Positions 39,601 to 50,300 of a stretch of DNA of 64,000 bases are shown one piece after another. The notes below the pieces were generated by a model. It was not told the origin of the DNA. It did no database searches and saw nothing but the letters and a program-made list of their open reading frames with translations. Each line of letters opens with the position of its first letter. Within the stretch, counting starts at the first letter, position 1. Position numbers and translations under genes: made by a program. The DNA lies in NCBI RefSeq assembly GCF_025947365.1, contig NZ_CP110012.1:5208001-5272000 (forward strand), given 5' to 3'. This stretch comes from Flavobacterium sp. N502540 (lineage in GTDB: Bacteria; Bacteroidota; Bacteroidia; Flavobacteriales; Flavobacteriaceae).

Positions 39601-41150
39601 AGAACATTTACAGCAACACTATCGTTTGCGATGGTTTCCGTCATTAAATATTCTAAATGATCGGTCATACGCTTTATCGTTTCCTCACGATAGATTCCTA
39701 AGTTAAACTCGATTTCATAAAAAAGATCTCCCTCTTTTGACTCCGAAAAATTAAAGGTAAGATCATAAGCAGAATACCCTTCCTTAATCTCTGCAAATTC
39801 AACCACTTTTAGTCCTCCGGGAAGAAAATCATCTTCTAAAGAATCGGTGCTAAAGTTTTGTAATACGACGAATACATCAAATATGGTATTTCTGCTCGGA
39901 TCTCTTTCTACCTGAAGCTGATTTACGATTTCTTCAAAAGGATATTCTCTGTTTTCATAAGCGCTGAAGGCATTCGTATTGACAATATGAAACAATTCCT
40001 TAAAGGTATTGTGTCCTTCAAAACGGGTTCGCAAAGCAATTGTATCTGCATAAAAACCAATCTGATCATCCAATTCAGAAAAATCTCTGCCGTATACCGG
40101 AAATCCTAAAATAATATCTTTCTGTTCGCTAAACTTATAAAACAGTAAATTAAACAACGTCATCAATCCGGTAAACAAGGTTCCGCCTTCATTTCGGCAA
40201 TAAGCCTTAAACGGTTTTACTAAATCGGAATTAATAATACGTCTCTGCATACCAACTTCAGAATTTCTTACGGTTGGCCGGGCATGGTCTTCAGGTAATT
40301 GCAGCAAAGGCAATTCTCCGCCCAATTGATTGATCCAATATTCTTTTTCTTTACTTAAATCTATATCCTCAAAACGTTTGCTTTTCCATACGGCCACATC
40401 TTTGTATTGCAATCTGAGCTCCGGTAATAAATCATCTGTTTGCAGTACTTCGGCTTTATAAAAAAAGAATAAATCCCTCATTAAAATGTTCAAAGATCTG
40501 CTGTCGCAAATGATATGGTGTATAATGATATAAAACAACCATCTGTCTTCTTCTAAACGAATTACAAAAATTTTAAGCAAAGGGCCGGTTTGCAGATCAA
40601 AGGGTATTTTTCTTTCCTCTTTAATGAGCTCTCCTAATCTTTCTTCGGAGGTATCTTCACCTCTGAAATCAATCTGACTGATCTTAAAATTTATTGCTTC
40701 GGTACTTTTGATCCACTGGCATATTTCGCCGCTTTCATTTTCGGCAAAAACCGTTCTAAGACTTTCGTGTCTGGAAATCAATTTCTGACAGGCTTTTTCA
40801 AGTGCCGGAATGTCTAATTCTCCTTCAAACTGAAAGCTTTTAGACATGTTGTAGGCATAATTGTCTCCCCAGTTATGGCTTACAATCCACGACCTGGTCT
40901 GGGAAGGTGTTAACGGATAATACAAAAGATCCGCTGATGCCAAAGGTATGCTTGCTTCAGTTCTGGTTTCCTGCTGCTGCTGCTGTTTTAAAAAGTCTAC
41001 AAGTTCAGATTTGCGTACTTTTATTTCCTCCATAACGGCCTCTGAAATTTCTTCCCTTGTATAAGAAATTTTAAGATTATCCTCAGATAGTTGGACGCTA
41101 ATATTTTCTTCCGTTAAATAATTCAAAAACTGTAGTGTATTCATAATCAA
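36630..41150 (-). CDS. NRPS with embedded flavin monooxygenase: C-LLM-A-T
   Basis: A 1506-residue synthetase. It starts with a TubC-like docking hairpin (1-58), then a C domain (70-500) whose HHxxxDG motif reads HHIICDS (211-217). Next is a luciferase-like monooxygenase domain (about 535-870, with LDFGLYYFGN, IWTPERHFNEFGG and HPIRIAEEWSVIDNISGGRVG), then an A domain (900-1390) and a carrier (LGGSSLK). The monooxygenase belongs to the flavin-dependent type found inside some NRPS and PKS proteins and could hydroxylate or oxidatively modify the bound intermediate. Pocket residues read D-I-L-L-M-A-L-I-I, which I cannot assign. The A domain is complete, with the invariant Lys in VNGKADI. Gene order places it after the ketosynthase protein. 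The start could be at residue 1 or 3 (MIMN). Confidence 0.92.
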   Translation of the reverse strand: MIMNTLQFLNYLTEENISVQLSEDNLKISYTREEISEAVMEEIKVRKSELVDFLKQQQQQETRTEASIPLASADLLYYPLTPSQTRSWIVSHNWGDNYAYNMSKSFQFEGELDIPALEKACQKLISRHESLRTVFAENESGEICQWIKSTEAINFKISQIDFRGEDTSEERLGELIKEERKIPFDLQTGPLLKIFVIRLEEDRWLFYIIIHHIICDSRSLNILMRDLFFFYKAEVLQTDDLLPELRLQYKDVAVWKSKRFEDIDLSKEKEYWINQLGGELPLLQLPEDHARPTVRNSEVGMQRRIINSDLVKPFKAYCRNEGGTLFTGLMTLFNLLFYKFSEQKDIILGFPVYGRDFSELDDQIGFYADTIALRTRFEGHNTFKELFHIVNTNAFSAYENREYPFEEIVNQLQVERDPSRNTIFDVFVVLQNFSTDSLEDDFLPGGLKVVEFAEIKEGYSAYDLTFNFSESKEGDLFYEIEFNLGIYREETIKRMTDHLEYLMTETIANDSVAVNVLESIDPVERERITAWSRNESSVVLTEKKVTDSRATLDFGLYYFGNTGTEDNQYEIVMVGAAYADLNGFSAIWTPERHFNEFGGPFPNPSVLGAAIAARTKNIGIRSGSVVAGLHHPIRIAEEWSVIDNISGGRVGICFASGWNSNDFVFYPENFKDRKNVLFHTIEEVHSLWAGNSVNFKGVDAIEKSFKILPKPVQKELPVWIACAGNVETYQKAGEIGAGILTGLLNITFAELEEKIAVYRKAYKENNHKKGGDRVVLMLHTYLDETVEKAQEKARPSMKKYLLKSIEMSGKEVLENENDPLLQNITEKSIEELLDFSVSKYFKESCLIGNLESSLPILDKAAKSGVNEIACLIDFGIDKTSVLEGLPQITKLKDSFNAVQKEVGGIKKHNIRKNTQNSVIKLFKEQYLLHPGKTAVSDAVSSLTYEALYQKSEDLARYLQSKGAKKGMIIPLCINRSVDQLVGILGILLTGAAFLPIDSSFPNRRITQIIDEVNPELLVAQKENMSLFSSEIVKIDIHKVPNVTEGIFEAVEIDPSDLAYVIFTSGSTGKPKGVMISHHSLENVTVSLIQKLALDQTIKFVAVTPLIFDISLLEIFLPLATGGQVVMTSEEQGKDIYHLNKFLKENTVSHMLTTPTRWKMLLDAGWKNTENLVVMAAGEDLDQQLKNKLVELTATGIWNLYGPTETAIISSLQFLEQDDIVNIGKPIANTGLYVLSEEKMLMPQGAVGELYIAGSGLALGYFNDKVLSSQAFVPNTVDPEMGDLLYKTGDLVKWLPDGTLKYMGRKNSQIKIRGYRIDLKEIENVLERYLSVKKAILLLNEAENGEKELTAYLNSDEKIDYVTLRTFLKSYLPDYMIPEKFMTIKKIPVTVNGKADIKKLRLLKNDKISGQNTFVLARNETEKQLTEIWKELLKLEEISVNDNFFFLGGSSLKLAKMKNEIYKKFGIPPVSLTLLHQLTIASFSIEVEKLVKQMDEVDEVEYEKFNI

Positions 41151-41270
41151 TTCGATTTAAGTAGATAGAATAAGGTGCCCTAAGAATATTTTACAATTCT
41201 TTTGGTTTAGATTTATGGGACTAAAGGGTTCAATGCTATTTTTTATGCTATTCTGGCATTGCCATTTGGG

Positions 41271-43982
41271 CTAAATGGTAATCGTTTTTACTTCCTGATT
41301 TTGTTTGTTGGTAATGCCTTCGACAGTTTCGATTATTTCTCTCACGGAGCTATGTTCCATAAAATCCATCAGAGATAATTCGACCTGCAATTCATTTTTA
41401 ATTTTGTTCAGAATTAACATCCCTTTCAGAGAGTCACAACCGATTTCAAAAAGGTCTTTATCCACATCTACTTTTTCTTCTCCAAGAAATTCAACAAACA
41501 CTGCATGAACAATTTCTGAAGTAGTTTCCTTTTTCTTCTGTGGAATATTCGCTTTCACTTCAACCTTGATTTTTTCCTCTTTTTGAGTAAAAAAATTAAA
41601 GTTATCGGGTGTGAGACTGACCACATGCGGATATTCATTTTTCTCGAATTCATAAACCGGCAGTGATGCTTTTGCAGGGTGATTGTTCCCGTAAGTTTCT
41701 TTCCAATCTATATTTTCGCCCGACAGCCATAATTTTTTTAATGTATCTTTTAAGATGTCATTTGCATTAACGGCTTTGTCAGTTTGGGATAACGAAATAG
41801 AGAAATGGTTCTTTTCTTCAAAATTTTCAGCCGAAATGGTATTTAAAAACTGTGTCAGTTTTGTGCTGTCTCCCATTTCCAAAAGAACAGATGAATTGTT
41901 TTGCACAATATCAGTGAAGGATTGCAACGCGTTAACTTCCAGACTTCTGCCATTCACCCAATATTTTGCAGGAGTTAAAATTCCTTCTTTTATAATGATG
42001 TCTTTGGCCGCTTGCACAAAAGGAATCTGAGCCGGTTCTATGCTTAACTCCTTTTCATCATACAGTATCATCCCAATTACTTCTTTCAGTTGTAATATTC
42101 CGGAAACACAGGCTGCAGTATATTCTCCTATTCCAACACCTGAAGTAAAATTGATACGTATTCCGTATGCTTTCAGTAAATTGGCTAACGTATAACCTGA
42201 TAACAGTACAAACACTTTCGCGAGTACTTTATCTGCCGATTTGTTACTAACTGTTGTTTCATTCATCCATTTTTTAAGATCATGACTGCCTAACTCCAGT
42301 GTCGCAATACTTTGATCTATTTCAGCTCTAAAACCTTCATTTTCTTTGTAGAGGTTGCTGTAAAACCGGATATCATTATCATTTATATGAGGAAAAAATA
42401 GGAGTATCGTCTTTTTCTTTTCGTCAACCTTCCCTATATTTTCTTCATTTCCTAAAATATCAGCTTGTAGCAATAACTCCTTTTTGCTTTTACAGCTTAT
42501 CGCGGCTCTGTAATCAAAATGTTTCTTTCCGGTTTGCAGGGTATAGGCTACTTCCTCCAGAGCAATGTCTCCTTCATTTTTTAGAAATTCCTTAAATTTT
42601 AAAAGATAGTTTTGAAGTGAACTTTTCGATTTGGCCGAAAAAAGGAAAAGATTGGATGTTTGTTTTACTGCATTTTTATCTTTTTGCGGGGCTTCTTCTA
42701 AAACGACATGCACGTTTGTTCCTCCTATTCCAAAAGAACTTACTCCGGCTCTAAGTGGTGCATTGTCTACCGATTCCCATTTTTGGAGCTCTTTTTGGAC
42801 ATGAAAAGGCCCTTCATTAAAATTGATTTTCGGGTTTGGATTGCTGTAATTTATGGTTCCCGGTATCTGGCGGTATTTTAAACTAAGTGCTGTTTTTATT
42901 AAACCTACAACCCCTGCTGCAGTATCGGTGTGTCCAATATTGTTTTTTACCGAACCCAGTACACAGTTATGTTCTTTATTATTTTCAAAAGCCATATTAA
43001 GTGCTTCCACCTCAATCGGATCACCCAATGTTGTACCCGTTCCGTGTGCTTCTACATAACTCACACTATCAGAAGATATTCCGGCCATTTTATGGGCTAA
43101 TCTTATGCATTCCATTTCTCCTTCAACACTTGGAGCTGTATATCCTACTTTTCTGTTTCCGTCGTTATTGGCGGCACTTCCTTTAATTACGGCATAAATA
43201 TTGTCTTTATCTTCTATGGCCTCTTCCAGTCGTTTAAGCACCACAATCCCAACGCCTTCACTACCTATGGTTCCGCTGGCTTCTTTATCAAATGCTCTGC
43301 AGTGTCCGTCTTTCGAATAAATAGCTCCTTCTTTGTATTCGTAACCTGCTCGGGGCTCCAACATTAAAGAAATTCCTCCGGCCAAAGCTACTTTTGCTTC
43401 TCCGAATAAGAGTCCGCGACAAGCCAAATGAACCGCTGAAAGTGAAGTAGAACAAGCGGTGTTGATTGAAAATGAAGGGCCTTTTAAATTTAATTTATAG
43501 GATGTTAAAGTGGGCAAATGATCTTTGTTTGTTATAAAATCAAGCGTAAGACCATCTAATTTACTGCTATCACTATTCAAAGTAACATGAGCCTTCCAGG
43601 GTGTATGATCACCGCTACCCACATAAATACTAATTGCCGATTCAGACAGACATCCGGCATCTTCCAAAGCTTCCCAAGCCGATTGCAAAAACATACGATG
43701 CACCGGATTCATCAGGGATGCTTCATAAGGTGTAAAACCAAAAAATGCAGCATCAAAATTTCCTTTGTTTCCTACTTCTGCTATAACCGGAATGTGCAAA
43801 TTATTCCCGGTTTCCTTTTTAATAAAGCCTCTTTTGAGAAGTTCTTCTTCTGATAAGGTATCAACGGACTCTTCTCCTTTCGAAATATTATTCCAAAACG
43901 TTCTCCAGTCATCTGCTCCCGGCACGTGACATGACATTCCTATTATCGCAATTTCTAAACCTGTGTTATCGTTTGTTGCCAT
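41271..43982 (-). CDS. PKS module with degenerate acyltransferase: KS-AT(remnant)-ACP
   Basis: A 903-residue type I polyketide synthase protein. The KS (8-430) has Cys177 (TACSTS), His313 (EAHGTGT) and His351 (KNNIGH), so it should be active. From about 440 to 765 follows an AT-like region in which the nucleophile elbow GHSxG reads GVGIG: the serine is Gly617, encoded at 42132-42134. The part that normally carries the catalytic His is largely missing; the weak ending YWVNGRSLEV / LEMGDS is all that remains. The ACP has its serine at 851 (GCDSL). There are no KR, DH or ER domains, so one keto-ketide unit would be added. A trans-acting acyltransferase must load the ACP; none is seen in the window. 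The C-terminal tail VKTITI resembles tails of other proteins here. Confidence 0.93.
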   Translation of the reverse strand: MATNDNTGLEIAIIGMSCHVPGADDWRTFWNNISKGEESVDTLSEEELLKRGFIKKETGNNLHIPVIAEVGNKGNFDAAFFGFTPYEASLMNPVHRMFLQSAWEALEDAGCLSESAISIYVGSGDHTPWKAHVTLNSDSSKLDGLTLDFITNKDHLPTLTSYKLNLKGPSFSINTACSTSLSAVHLACRGLLFGEAKVALAGGISLMLEPRAGYEYKEGAIYSKDGHCRAFDKEASGTIGSEGVGIVVLKRLEEAIEDKDNIYAVIKGSAANNDGNRKVGYTAPSVEGEMECIRLAHKMAGISSDSVSYVEAHGTGTTLGDPIEVEALNMAFENNKEHNCVLGSVKNNIGHTDTAAGVVGLIKTALSLKYRQIPGTINYSNPNPKINFNEGPFHVQKELQKWESVDNAPLRAGVSSFGIGGTNVHVVLEEAPQKDKNAVKQTSNLFLFSAKSKSSLQNYLLKFKEFLKNEGDIALEEVAYTLQTGKKHFDYRAAISCKSKKELLLQADILGNEENIGKVDEKKKTILLFFPHINDNDIRFYSNLYKENEGFRAEIDQSIATLELGSHDLKKWMNETTVSNKSADKVLAKVFVLLSGYTLANLLKAYGIRINFTSGVGIGEYTAACVSGILQLKEVIGMILYDEKELSIEPAQIPFVQAAKDIIIKEGILTPAKYWVNGRSLEVNALQSFTDIVQNNSSVLLEMGDSTKLTQFLNTISAENFEEKNHFSISLSQTDKAVNANDILKDTLKKLWLSGENIDWKETYGNNHPAKASLPVYEFEKNEYPHVVSLTPDNFNFFTQKEEKIKVEVKANIPQKKKETTSEIVHAVFVEFLGEEKVDVDKDLFEIGCDSLKGMLILNKIKNELQVELSLMDFMEHSSVREIIETVEGITNKQNQEVKTITI

Positions 43983-44008
43983 TTGAATTTACTTTATTGA
44001 GATACTTC

Positions 44009-47000
44009 TTAATTTATTTGCTCCTTCTTTTTTAATATTGACATGGTCTGATTTACTATGCTCACAGACTTTGAATTCTTCTCGTCTACTTTTTCAAGAT
44101 TGGGTTCTACATCTTGTGTGATATGATTGGTAAGTGCTTCTATATTGCTAAACTTAAATGCGTTGAGTACTTTTAAGTCTATATCCAATTCTTTATTGAT
44201 TACCCGAACCATTTTCATAAGAGAAATGGAATTACCTCCAATTTCAAAAAAATTATCCTGTATGCCTATATTTTCATTGCCCAGGATTGTTTTCCAGATG
44301 TTCAGTATTTTTGCTTCCAACTCGGTTTTAGGCAAAGTATACTGTTCGCTTTTGGTGGTTTGCTGACCTAAACGCAATAGCGCTTTGGCATTTGTTTTTC
44401 CATTGATCAGGATCGGAAATTCGTCTACCCAAATTATTTTTGAAGGAATCATGTACAAAGGCAATTTTTGCTGCAGGTATTTTCTTAATTCCCTTTCCTC
44501 CAGTTTTTCAGCTCCTGTATAAAAAGCAAGTATTCTTTTTTGATCTTCATTTTGATTGTCCGCTAAAACTATGGCCTTTTTAATTGTTTCATGTTCCTGA
44601 AGCGCCATTTCGATTTCACCAAGCTCTATACGATATCCGTTTAATTTAATCTGACTGTCTTTTCGGCCTATGAATTCAATAACTCCATCAAAATTCCAGC
44701 GCGCTAAATCACCCGTTTTATAAAGTTTCTTTCTTGAAAAGAAATCAGTCATAAAAACTTCTCTTCCTCCGCCTTCATTATTTAAATATCCGTTCGCCAC
44801 TTGTTCTCCCGCAATACAAATTTCTCCGGGAACTCCTATTGGCACCAGATTATTTGCTGTATCCAGGAGGTATATTTTCGAGCCTTTATTAGGTATTCCT
44901 ATCAGTTGCGGATTGTAACTTTTCTGTTTCTTCAAATAAGTTTGTCCGGTTATAAAAATGGTTCCCTCAGTAGGTCCGTAAAGTACATGAATAGAAGCAT
45001 TAGGAAATATCTTAAATAAATCTTCCAAAGTTTCGTTGGAAGAAGCTTCTCCTCCCATAAATACTTTTGCAACATGTGAAAAACGATCTGCAATGTCAAA
45101 ATCAATAATATAATCCAGCAATTGCCTCATTAAAACCGGTACGGCATGAAAGGCATTGATCTTTTCAATTTCTTTGTTCAAAAGTGCAAGATCTTGTATC
45201 GTCTCAGAACTTAATACCGTGATGGTACCGCCTATGGCTAAAGGATAAAAAACTTCGAAGAAAAAAATATCAAAGGAGTTTGAGGCTAAAACCGGAAAAT
45301 GTGCCTTGCTATCTGTGCCGAATTTTTTTCTGCAATTGGCCAAAAGAACACTAAAATTCTGATGCGTAACCATAACTCCTTTCGGCTTTCCTGTAGACCC
45401 TGAGGTATAGATGGTGTACGCTATTTGAGAAGGTTTTATTTCTATGTTTATCGCATCATTATGCTGAGAAGAGTTTTCAAATTCTTTGATCGTATCTTCA
45501 TGAACTACCAGCACACACTGACTGCTTTCTACTATGATTTTTTTTCTTTCTTCCGGAAAATGAATGTCAATTGGAACATAAACAGCACCCAATTTAAAAA
45601 TGGCCAAAATGGTTACGATTAACATTTCTGATCTCTCTAATGCTACTGCAACAAAATCATTCTCTTTTATGCCACAATTCTGAATGAGGTAATGCCCAAG
45701 TTTATTGCTTTTTTCATCTAATTCCTGATAACTAAGGGATTCTCCATTATACTTTACAGCCGTTTTATTTGGATGTTTTAAGACCTGTTTGGAAAAATAA
45801 CAGATGATGTTATTATTGGCTGTAATCTCAAAAGTCTCTCTGTTGAAATCAAAGAATAATCTGTTTCTTTCTTCTCCTGCTACTAAATCAATTTCAGAAA
45901 ACAAACTGTCCGGATTTTCGAGAACCTGAAGGTAAATATGCTCAAAACATTTTTTTAAGTTTTCTATAAACTCACGACTGTATTTTTGTGCATTATAGGT
46001 AAACCTTAATACGGTATCGATCCCCGGAACTATAGCCAGCGAAAAATTATAATTCGTTTTTTCGAATGCTTCTACAGCTGCTACTTGTAAAGTGTCCTGA
46101 GCCGAATTAACCAGCTCGTCTTCTTCGTATTCCTGCGACGGGTAATTTTCATAAACAACCAAAGTATCGAACAACTGTTGTCCTAAATTACTCTTGGATT
46201 GTATTTCTGCCAGTTGGATATAATGATTCGGAATACTTTTTATAGCGTCTTTTTGAGTATCAATCAAGATATTCTTTATTGTTTCTTCTGACTTAAATTT
46301 TATCCTTACCGGAATCGTATTAATAAAAAGCCCCAACATTTCTTCTATTCGCTCTACTTCTGAAGGTCGGCCCGAAACTACACTCCCAAAAACAACATCA
46401 TCCGTATCATTATATTTGGCAAGGAGTATTCCCCAAATGGTCTGAATAAAAATATTCTCCGTAATCCCTAGTTTTCGGCAGAGTGCTGTAACCGAATCTT
46501 TATTTTTTCCAGCCAGGGTATAAAATATTTTACCTTCCTCTTCCTGGCTGTTTTGATTTCCGGGGTTAAAGAATGGAATTCCGGTATTGGTTTCAAATCC
46601 GGAAAGATATTCTTCCCAATAAGCCGCTATACCTTTTTTATCCAATTGCATTAGCCACTTGCTGTATGCTGAATAACTTGGCGGTGGCGGTAACTTGATC
46701 CCCTGACCTGCCAATAAACATTTGTAGACGTAAAAAAAATCCTTTATTAGGAGCTCTATACTCCAGCCATCTAAAATAATGTGATGGTAACTCCAGATAA
46801 ACTCAAATACATTTTCCTTCAGCTTGATAACTGTGAGTCTTATTTGTGAGCCTTTGTGAAGATTAAATCCTTTTTTTTGATCTGATTTTTTGAAATTTTC
46901 CAGAGAAAAATTTTCATTGGTACTCTCATCCAGATAATAAAAACCGGAAGGAACACTATCCAATACCACTTGTAAAATATCGTTTACGGTAGTGTTGTTA

Positions 47001-47185
47001 AAACAAGTTCTTAGTGCATCGTGCCTTGACACTAAAAAATCAAATGTTTGTTGTAATAATTCAACCTCAACTTTCCCATAAATGTGATAGCAGGATTGTT
47101 CAAAATACTCATTTTCTGAAACATGCCAGCGGAAAAAAATTCCTTCCTGTAATGGGTTCAGTGCATATATTTCTTTAATTTTCAT
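44009..47185 (-). CDS. NRPS, C-A(Hpg)-T
   Basis: A 1058-residue single module: C domain (1-430, HHIILDG), A domain (450-940), carrier (IGGNSIS near 1000). Pocket residues read D-I-F-H-F-G-L-I-F, differing from the classic Hpg code D-I-F-H-L-G-L-L-C only by conservative or outer changes. With the Hpg cassette about 8 kb downstream, activation of 4-hydroxyphenylglycine is strongly suggested. The N-terminus MKIKEIYALNPLQEGI resembles DCL-type C domains and COM-type acceptor ends, and is almost the same as that of the next protein to the right. It ends 26 bases before the PKS gene. No epimerase is present. Confidence 0.93.
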   Translation of the reverse strand: MKIKEIYALNPLQEGIFFRWHVSENEYFEQSCYHIYGKVEVELLQQTFDFLVSRHDALRTCFNNTTVNDILQVVLDSVPSGFYYLDESTNENFSLENFKKSDQKKGFNLHKGSQIRLTVIKLKENVFEFIWSYHHIILDGWSIELLIKDFFYVYKCLLAGQGIKLPPPPSYSAYSKWLMQLDKKGIAAYWEEYLSGFETNTGIPFFNPGNQNSQEEEGKIFYTLAGKNKDSVTALCRKLGITENIFIQTIWGILLAKYNDTDDVVFGSVVSGRPSEVERIEEMLGLFINTIPVRIKFKSEETIKNILIDTQKDAIKSIPNHYIQLAEIQSKSNLGQQLFDTLVVYENYPSQEYEEDELVNSAQDTLQVAAVEAFEKTNYNFSLAIVPGIDTVLRFTYNAQKYSREFIENLKKCFEHIYLQVLENPDSLFSEIDLVAGEERNRLFFDFNRETFEITANNNIICYFSKQVLKHPNKTAVKYNGESLSYQELDEKSNKLGHYLIQNCGIKENDFVAVALERSEMLIVTILAIFKLGAVYVPIDIHFPEERKKIIVESSQCVLVVHEDTIKEFENSSQHNDAINIEIKPSQIAYTIYTSGSTGKPKGVMVTHQNFSVLLANCRKKFGTDSKAHFPVLASNSFDIFFFEVFYPLAIGGTITVLSSETIQDLALLNKEIEKINAFHAVPVLMRQLLDYIIDFDIADRFSHVAKVFMGGEASSNETLEDLFKIFPNASIHVLYGPTEGTIFITGQTYLKKQKSYNPQLIGIPNKGSKIYLLDTANNLVPIGVPGEICIAGEQVANGYLNNEGGGREVFMTDFFSRKKLYKTGDLARWNFDGVIEFIGRKDSQIKLNGYRIELGEIEMALQEHETIKKAIVLADNQNEDQKRILAFYTGAEKLEERELRKYLQQKLPLYMIPSKIIWVDEFPILINGKTNAKALLRLGQQTTKSEQYTLPKTELEAKILNIWKTILGNENIGIQDNFFEIGGNSISLMKMVRVINKELDIDLKVLNAFKFSNIEALTNHITQDVEPNLEKVDEKNSKSVSIVNQTMSILKKKEQIN

Positions 47186-47338
47186 AGATTAGATAAGGGG
47201 CTTTATGTATCGTATTGAAATTTGCAGCAATGACAGGACTGCACAAAGGGCACGAATTTTAAAACGAAGAAAAAATCTGTGACAATCCGGCCAATCGCTA
47301 TGCGCTGCAGCTTATTTATTTTAAGATTTTATGTTTCA

Positions 47339-50300
47339 TCAAATTGTGATATTCTCATTTTCAACATCTTCAAGTTCTTCGTTATTGACCCAAATCACAT
47401 TGTCAATTTCATTCGCTAAACTCTCTACAGTTGGATTGTTGAACAAATCGGATATTGCAAGTTTCACCTCAAATTCATTATTGATAAGGTTAAACATTTT
47501 TACAGCTTTTAAACTGTGTCCGCCTAAATCAAAGAAGTTATCTCTTAGTCCTATTTTTTCTATTTCTAAAACATCTTCCCATATTTTAACCAGTGTTTTT
47601 TCGGTAGTGGTATCAGGAGCAACATACTCTTCACGTTCTGTTTCCAAGCTGGTAATTTCCGGAAGTTTAGCTCTGTCTATCTTTCCATTGATGTTTAACG
47701 GAAATTCCTGTAAAAAGACAAAATGATTCGGAATCATGTATTTTGGCAACTGGGTTCTAAGCCAGTTTTTTAAAGAGTTACTTTCTAAATCATCATCTGT
47801 AATGACATAGGCAATTAATTTTTTTTCAGCTGCCGTGCCGTCTGTTATAACAACCAATGAAGAAAATATGGATTGGTGCGTGCATAAGATATTTTCGATT
47901 TCTCCGAGTTCTATTCGGTACCCTCTTAATTTTACCTGATTGTCTTTTCTTCCAATAAATTCTATTGTATTGTTATTAGTCCATCTTCCTAAATCACCCG
48001 TTTTGTAGAGTCTTTCCGCTGTTTTGTAAGGGTTTTTTATGAATTTTGAATGGGTTAGTTCGGCATTGTTCAGATAACCTCTCGCGAGACCATCACCTCC
48101 TACGCATATTTCACCAATGGCTCCTTTAGGTACCAGCTGATGGTTTTTATCCATAATGTAAACCGTACTATTACTTATCGGAACACCTATGGGAACGGAG
48201 GTTTTGATCGGTAAGTCAATGGTATGGGTTATCGAAAATGTTGTGTTTTCCGTAGGCCCATAACCATTGACGACTACTAATTCAGGATAAGTACTTTTGA
48301 GTTTCGTAATATGGTGGGGAGACAAAACATCTCCTCCGCATACTATTGTTTTTAAGTTTTTGAATAAGATGAGGTTTTCGTCTACCAACTGATGTAACCA
48401 GCCGGCGGTAAACCACATTATAGTAACTTTTTCATTTGCAACGACTTCGTTCATCCCTCTTACTGATAATAGGGTGTTTTCGTCGCAAATAACCAGAGTG
48501 CCTCCATTTAAAAGCATTCCCCAATACTCGAAAGTACTGGCATCAAACGAAAAAGCTCCTGTAGCCAGTAATACTTCTTCTCCGGTTAGGTTTATAAAAT
48601 TGGTATTTTTAACCAGTCGAACAACGCTTTGCTGTTCTATTAAAACTCCTTTTGGTTCTCCGGTAGAACCTGAGGTGTACATGACATAAGCCAGATCATT
48701 TGCTTTCGCGTAGGTACTTTCAAACTTAGAAGAATAATCCGTTTGTGATTTTACAAAATCTTCTATCAGATCTGCTGCAATCAAACATTCGGCATTAGCA
48801 TCTTTAATGATGTAACTGATTCGTTCCTGAGGATAATCAGTCGAAATAGGTACATAAGCACAACCCAATTTTAACAGGGCCAAAATACTTATGATCTGCC
48901 ACTCGTTCTTTGGCAGATAAATGGCTGCCAGATCTCTTTTTATTTTGTAATTCTCTTCTAAATAATTGGCCAACTGATTGGCAACATTATTAAGTTCCTG
49001 ATAAGTGTATCTCTGTTTTTTGTATACGAGAGCTGTTTTTTCGGGTGTCAGGGCAGCCTGCTTTTCAAACAATTCTATAATCGATGCTTCCTTCGGGTAA
49101 TCGGTTTGATGACCGTTTATTTCTTCCAGTAAATGTTGCTTTTCGGCCTGTGTCAGACAATCGATAGCGCTTATCTTTTGGCCTCCGTTTAGGGTAACCT
49201 GTACTAGTATTTGCTCTAAATGATTAAGCAATGAAGTGATTTTTTCTGAAGAGAATATATCGGTGTTGTATTGTAAGCTTAGCGTAAGTTTAGATTCCGT
49301 TATTAAAAAATCAAACGTTAAATCAAATTTGGCACTTACCCCGTTTCCAACCACATCAATAATAGTATCATAAGTTGCTGCATCTGAAGGCTCATTATTT
49401 TCTTCTCTGGCCGTAACTACGATGTCAAACAAAGGGTTTCTGCTGGCATCATACTTAATATTCAGGAGCTTAATTAACTCATCGAGTGGAAATTTTTGGT
49501 ATTCTTTGGCGTTGATTACATTTTCTTTTATTTGTTTTAAAGTTTCTGTAAACGAAGCGTTTTCATCTAAATGAGTTCGCAATGGAATTGTATTGGCATA
49601 AAATCCAATCTGATCAAACAATTCGGGATAATCACGGTTTACAATCGGGCTTCCTGTAATGATATCCTGATCGCCGGTATTTTTATAGATAAGAATATTG
49701 GTTACGGCTAAAAAGACCATGAAGAGCGAAACTTCTTCGTTTTCACACAACGTATTTAAATCTTTTAAAATATTGCCTTTTAAAACTTTTGAAATCACTC
49801 CGCCATTATGGGTTTTAATATTGGGTCTTTTTTGATCTCCCAATTCACTCAGGATTGGCAAATTGCCTTCAAATTGTTTCAACCAGTAATTTTTATCCGC
49901 TTCAATGGCATCGCTTTTAATCATGCTTTGCTCCCACACAGCATAATCCTTAAACTGTATGGCTAATGGCGGTAAAATAATGTCTCTTTTTTCGTTGTAC
50001 TTTTCATATAAGGCGTACAGCTCTTTTACAAAAACATCTGTTGACCATCCGTCAAAAATGATATGGTGAAAAATGATGCCGATGATCCATTTGTCGTCTT
50101 TAACGCTTATCAATGCCGCTTTCATCAAAGGAGGTGTTTCTAAATTAAAAGAGACATCGCCAGTTTCTATAAGTGCTTTTTGCAAATCTTTTTCTAAGGT
50201 TTCGCTATTGCGCAAATCCAAATACTGGATTTTTAACGGTTCGATTTTTTGGATCGGAATGATAATTTGTCTTGGTTCACCACTTTCATTTGTAATAAAA

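Noticed and set aside
41271-43982. A normal KS-AT-ACP PKS module
   Set aside because: The AT nucleophile elbow lacks serine and the domain is shortened, so it cannot load itself.
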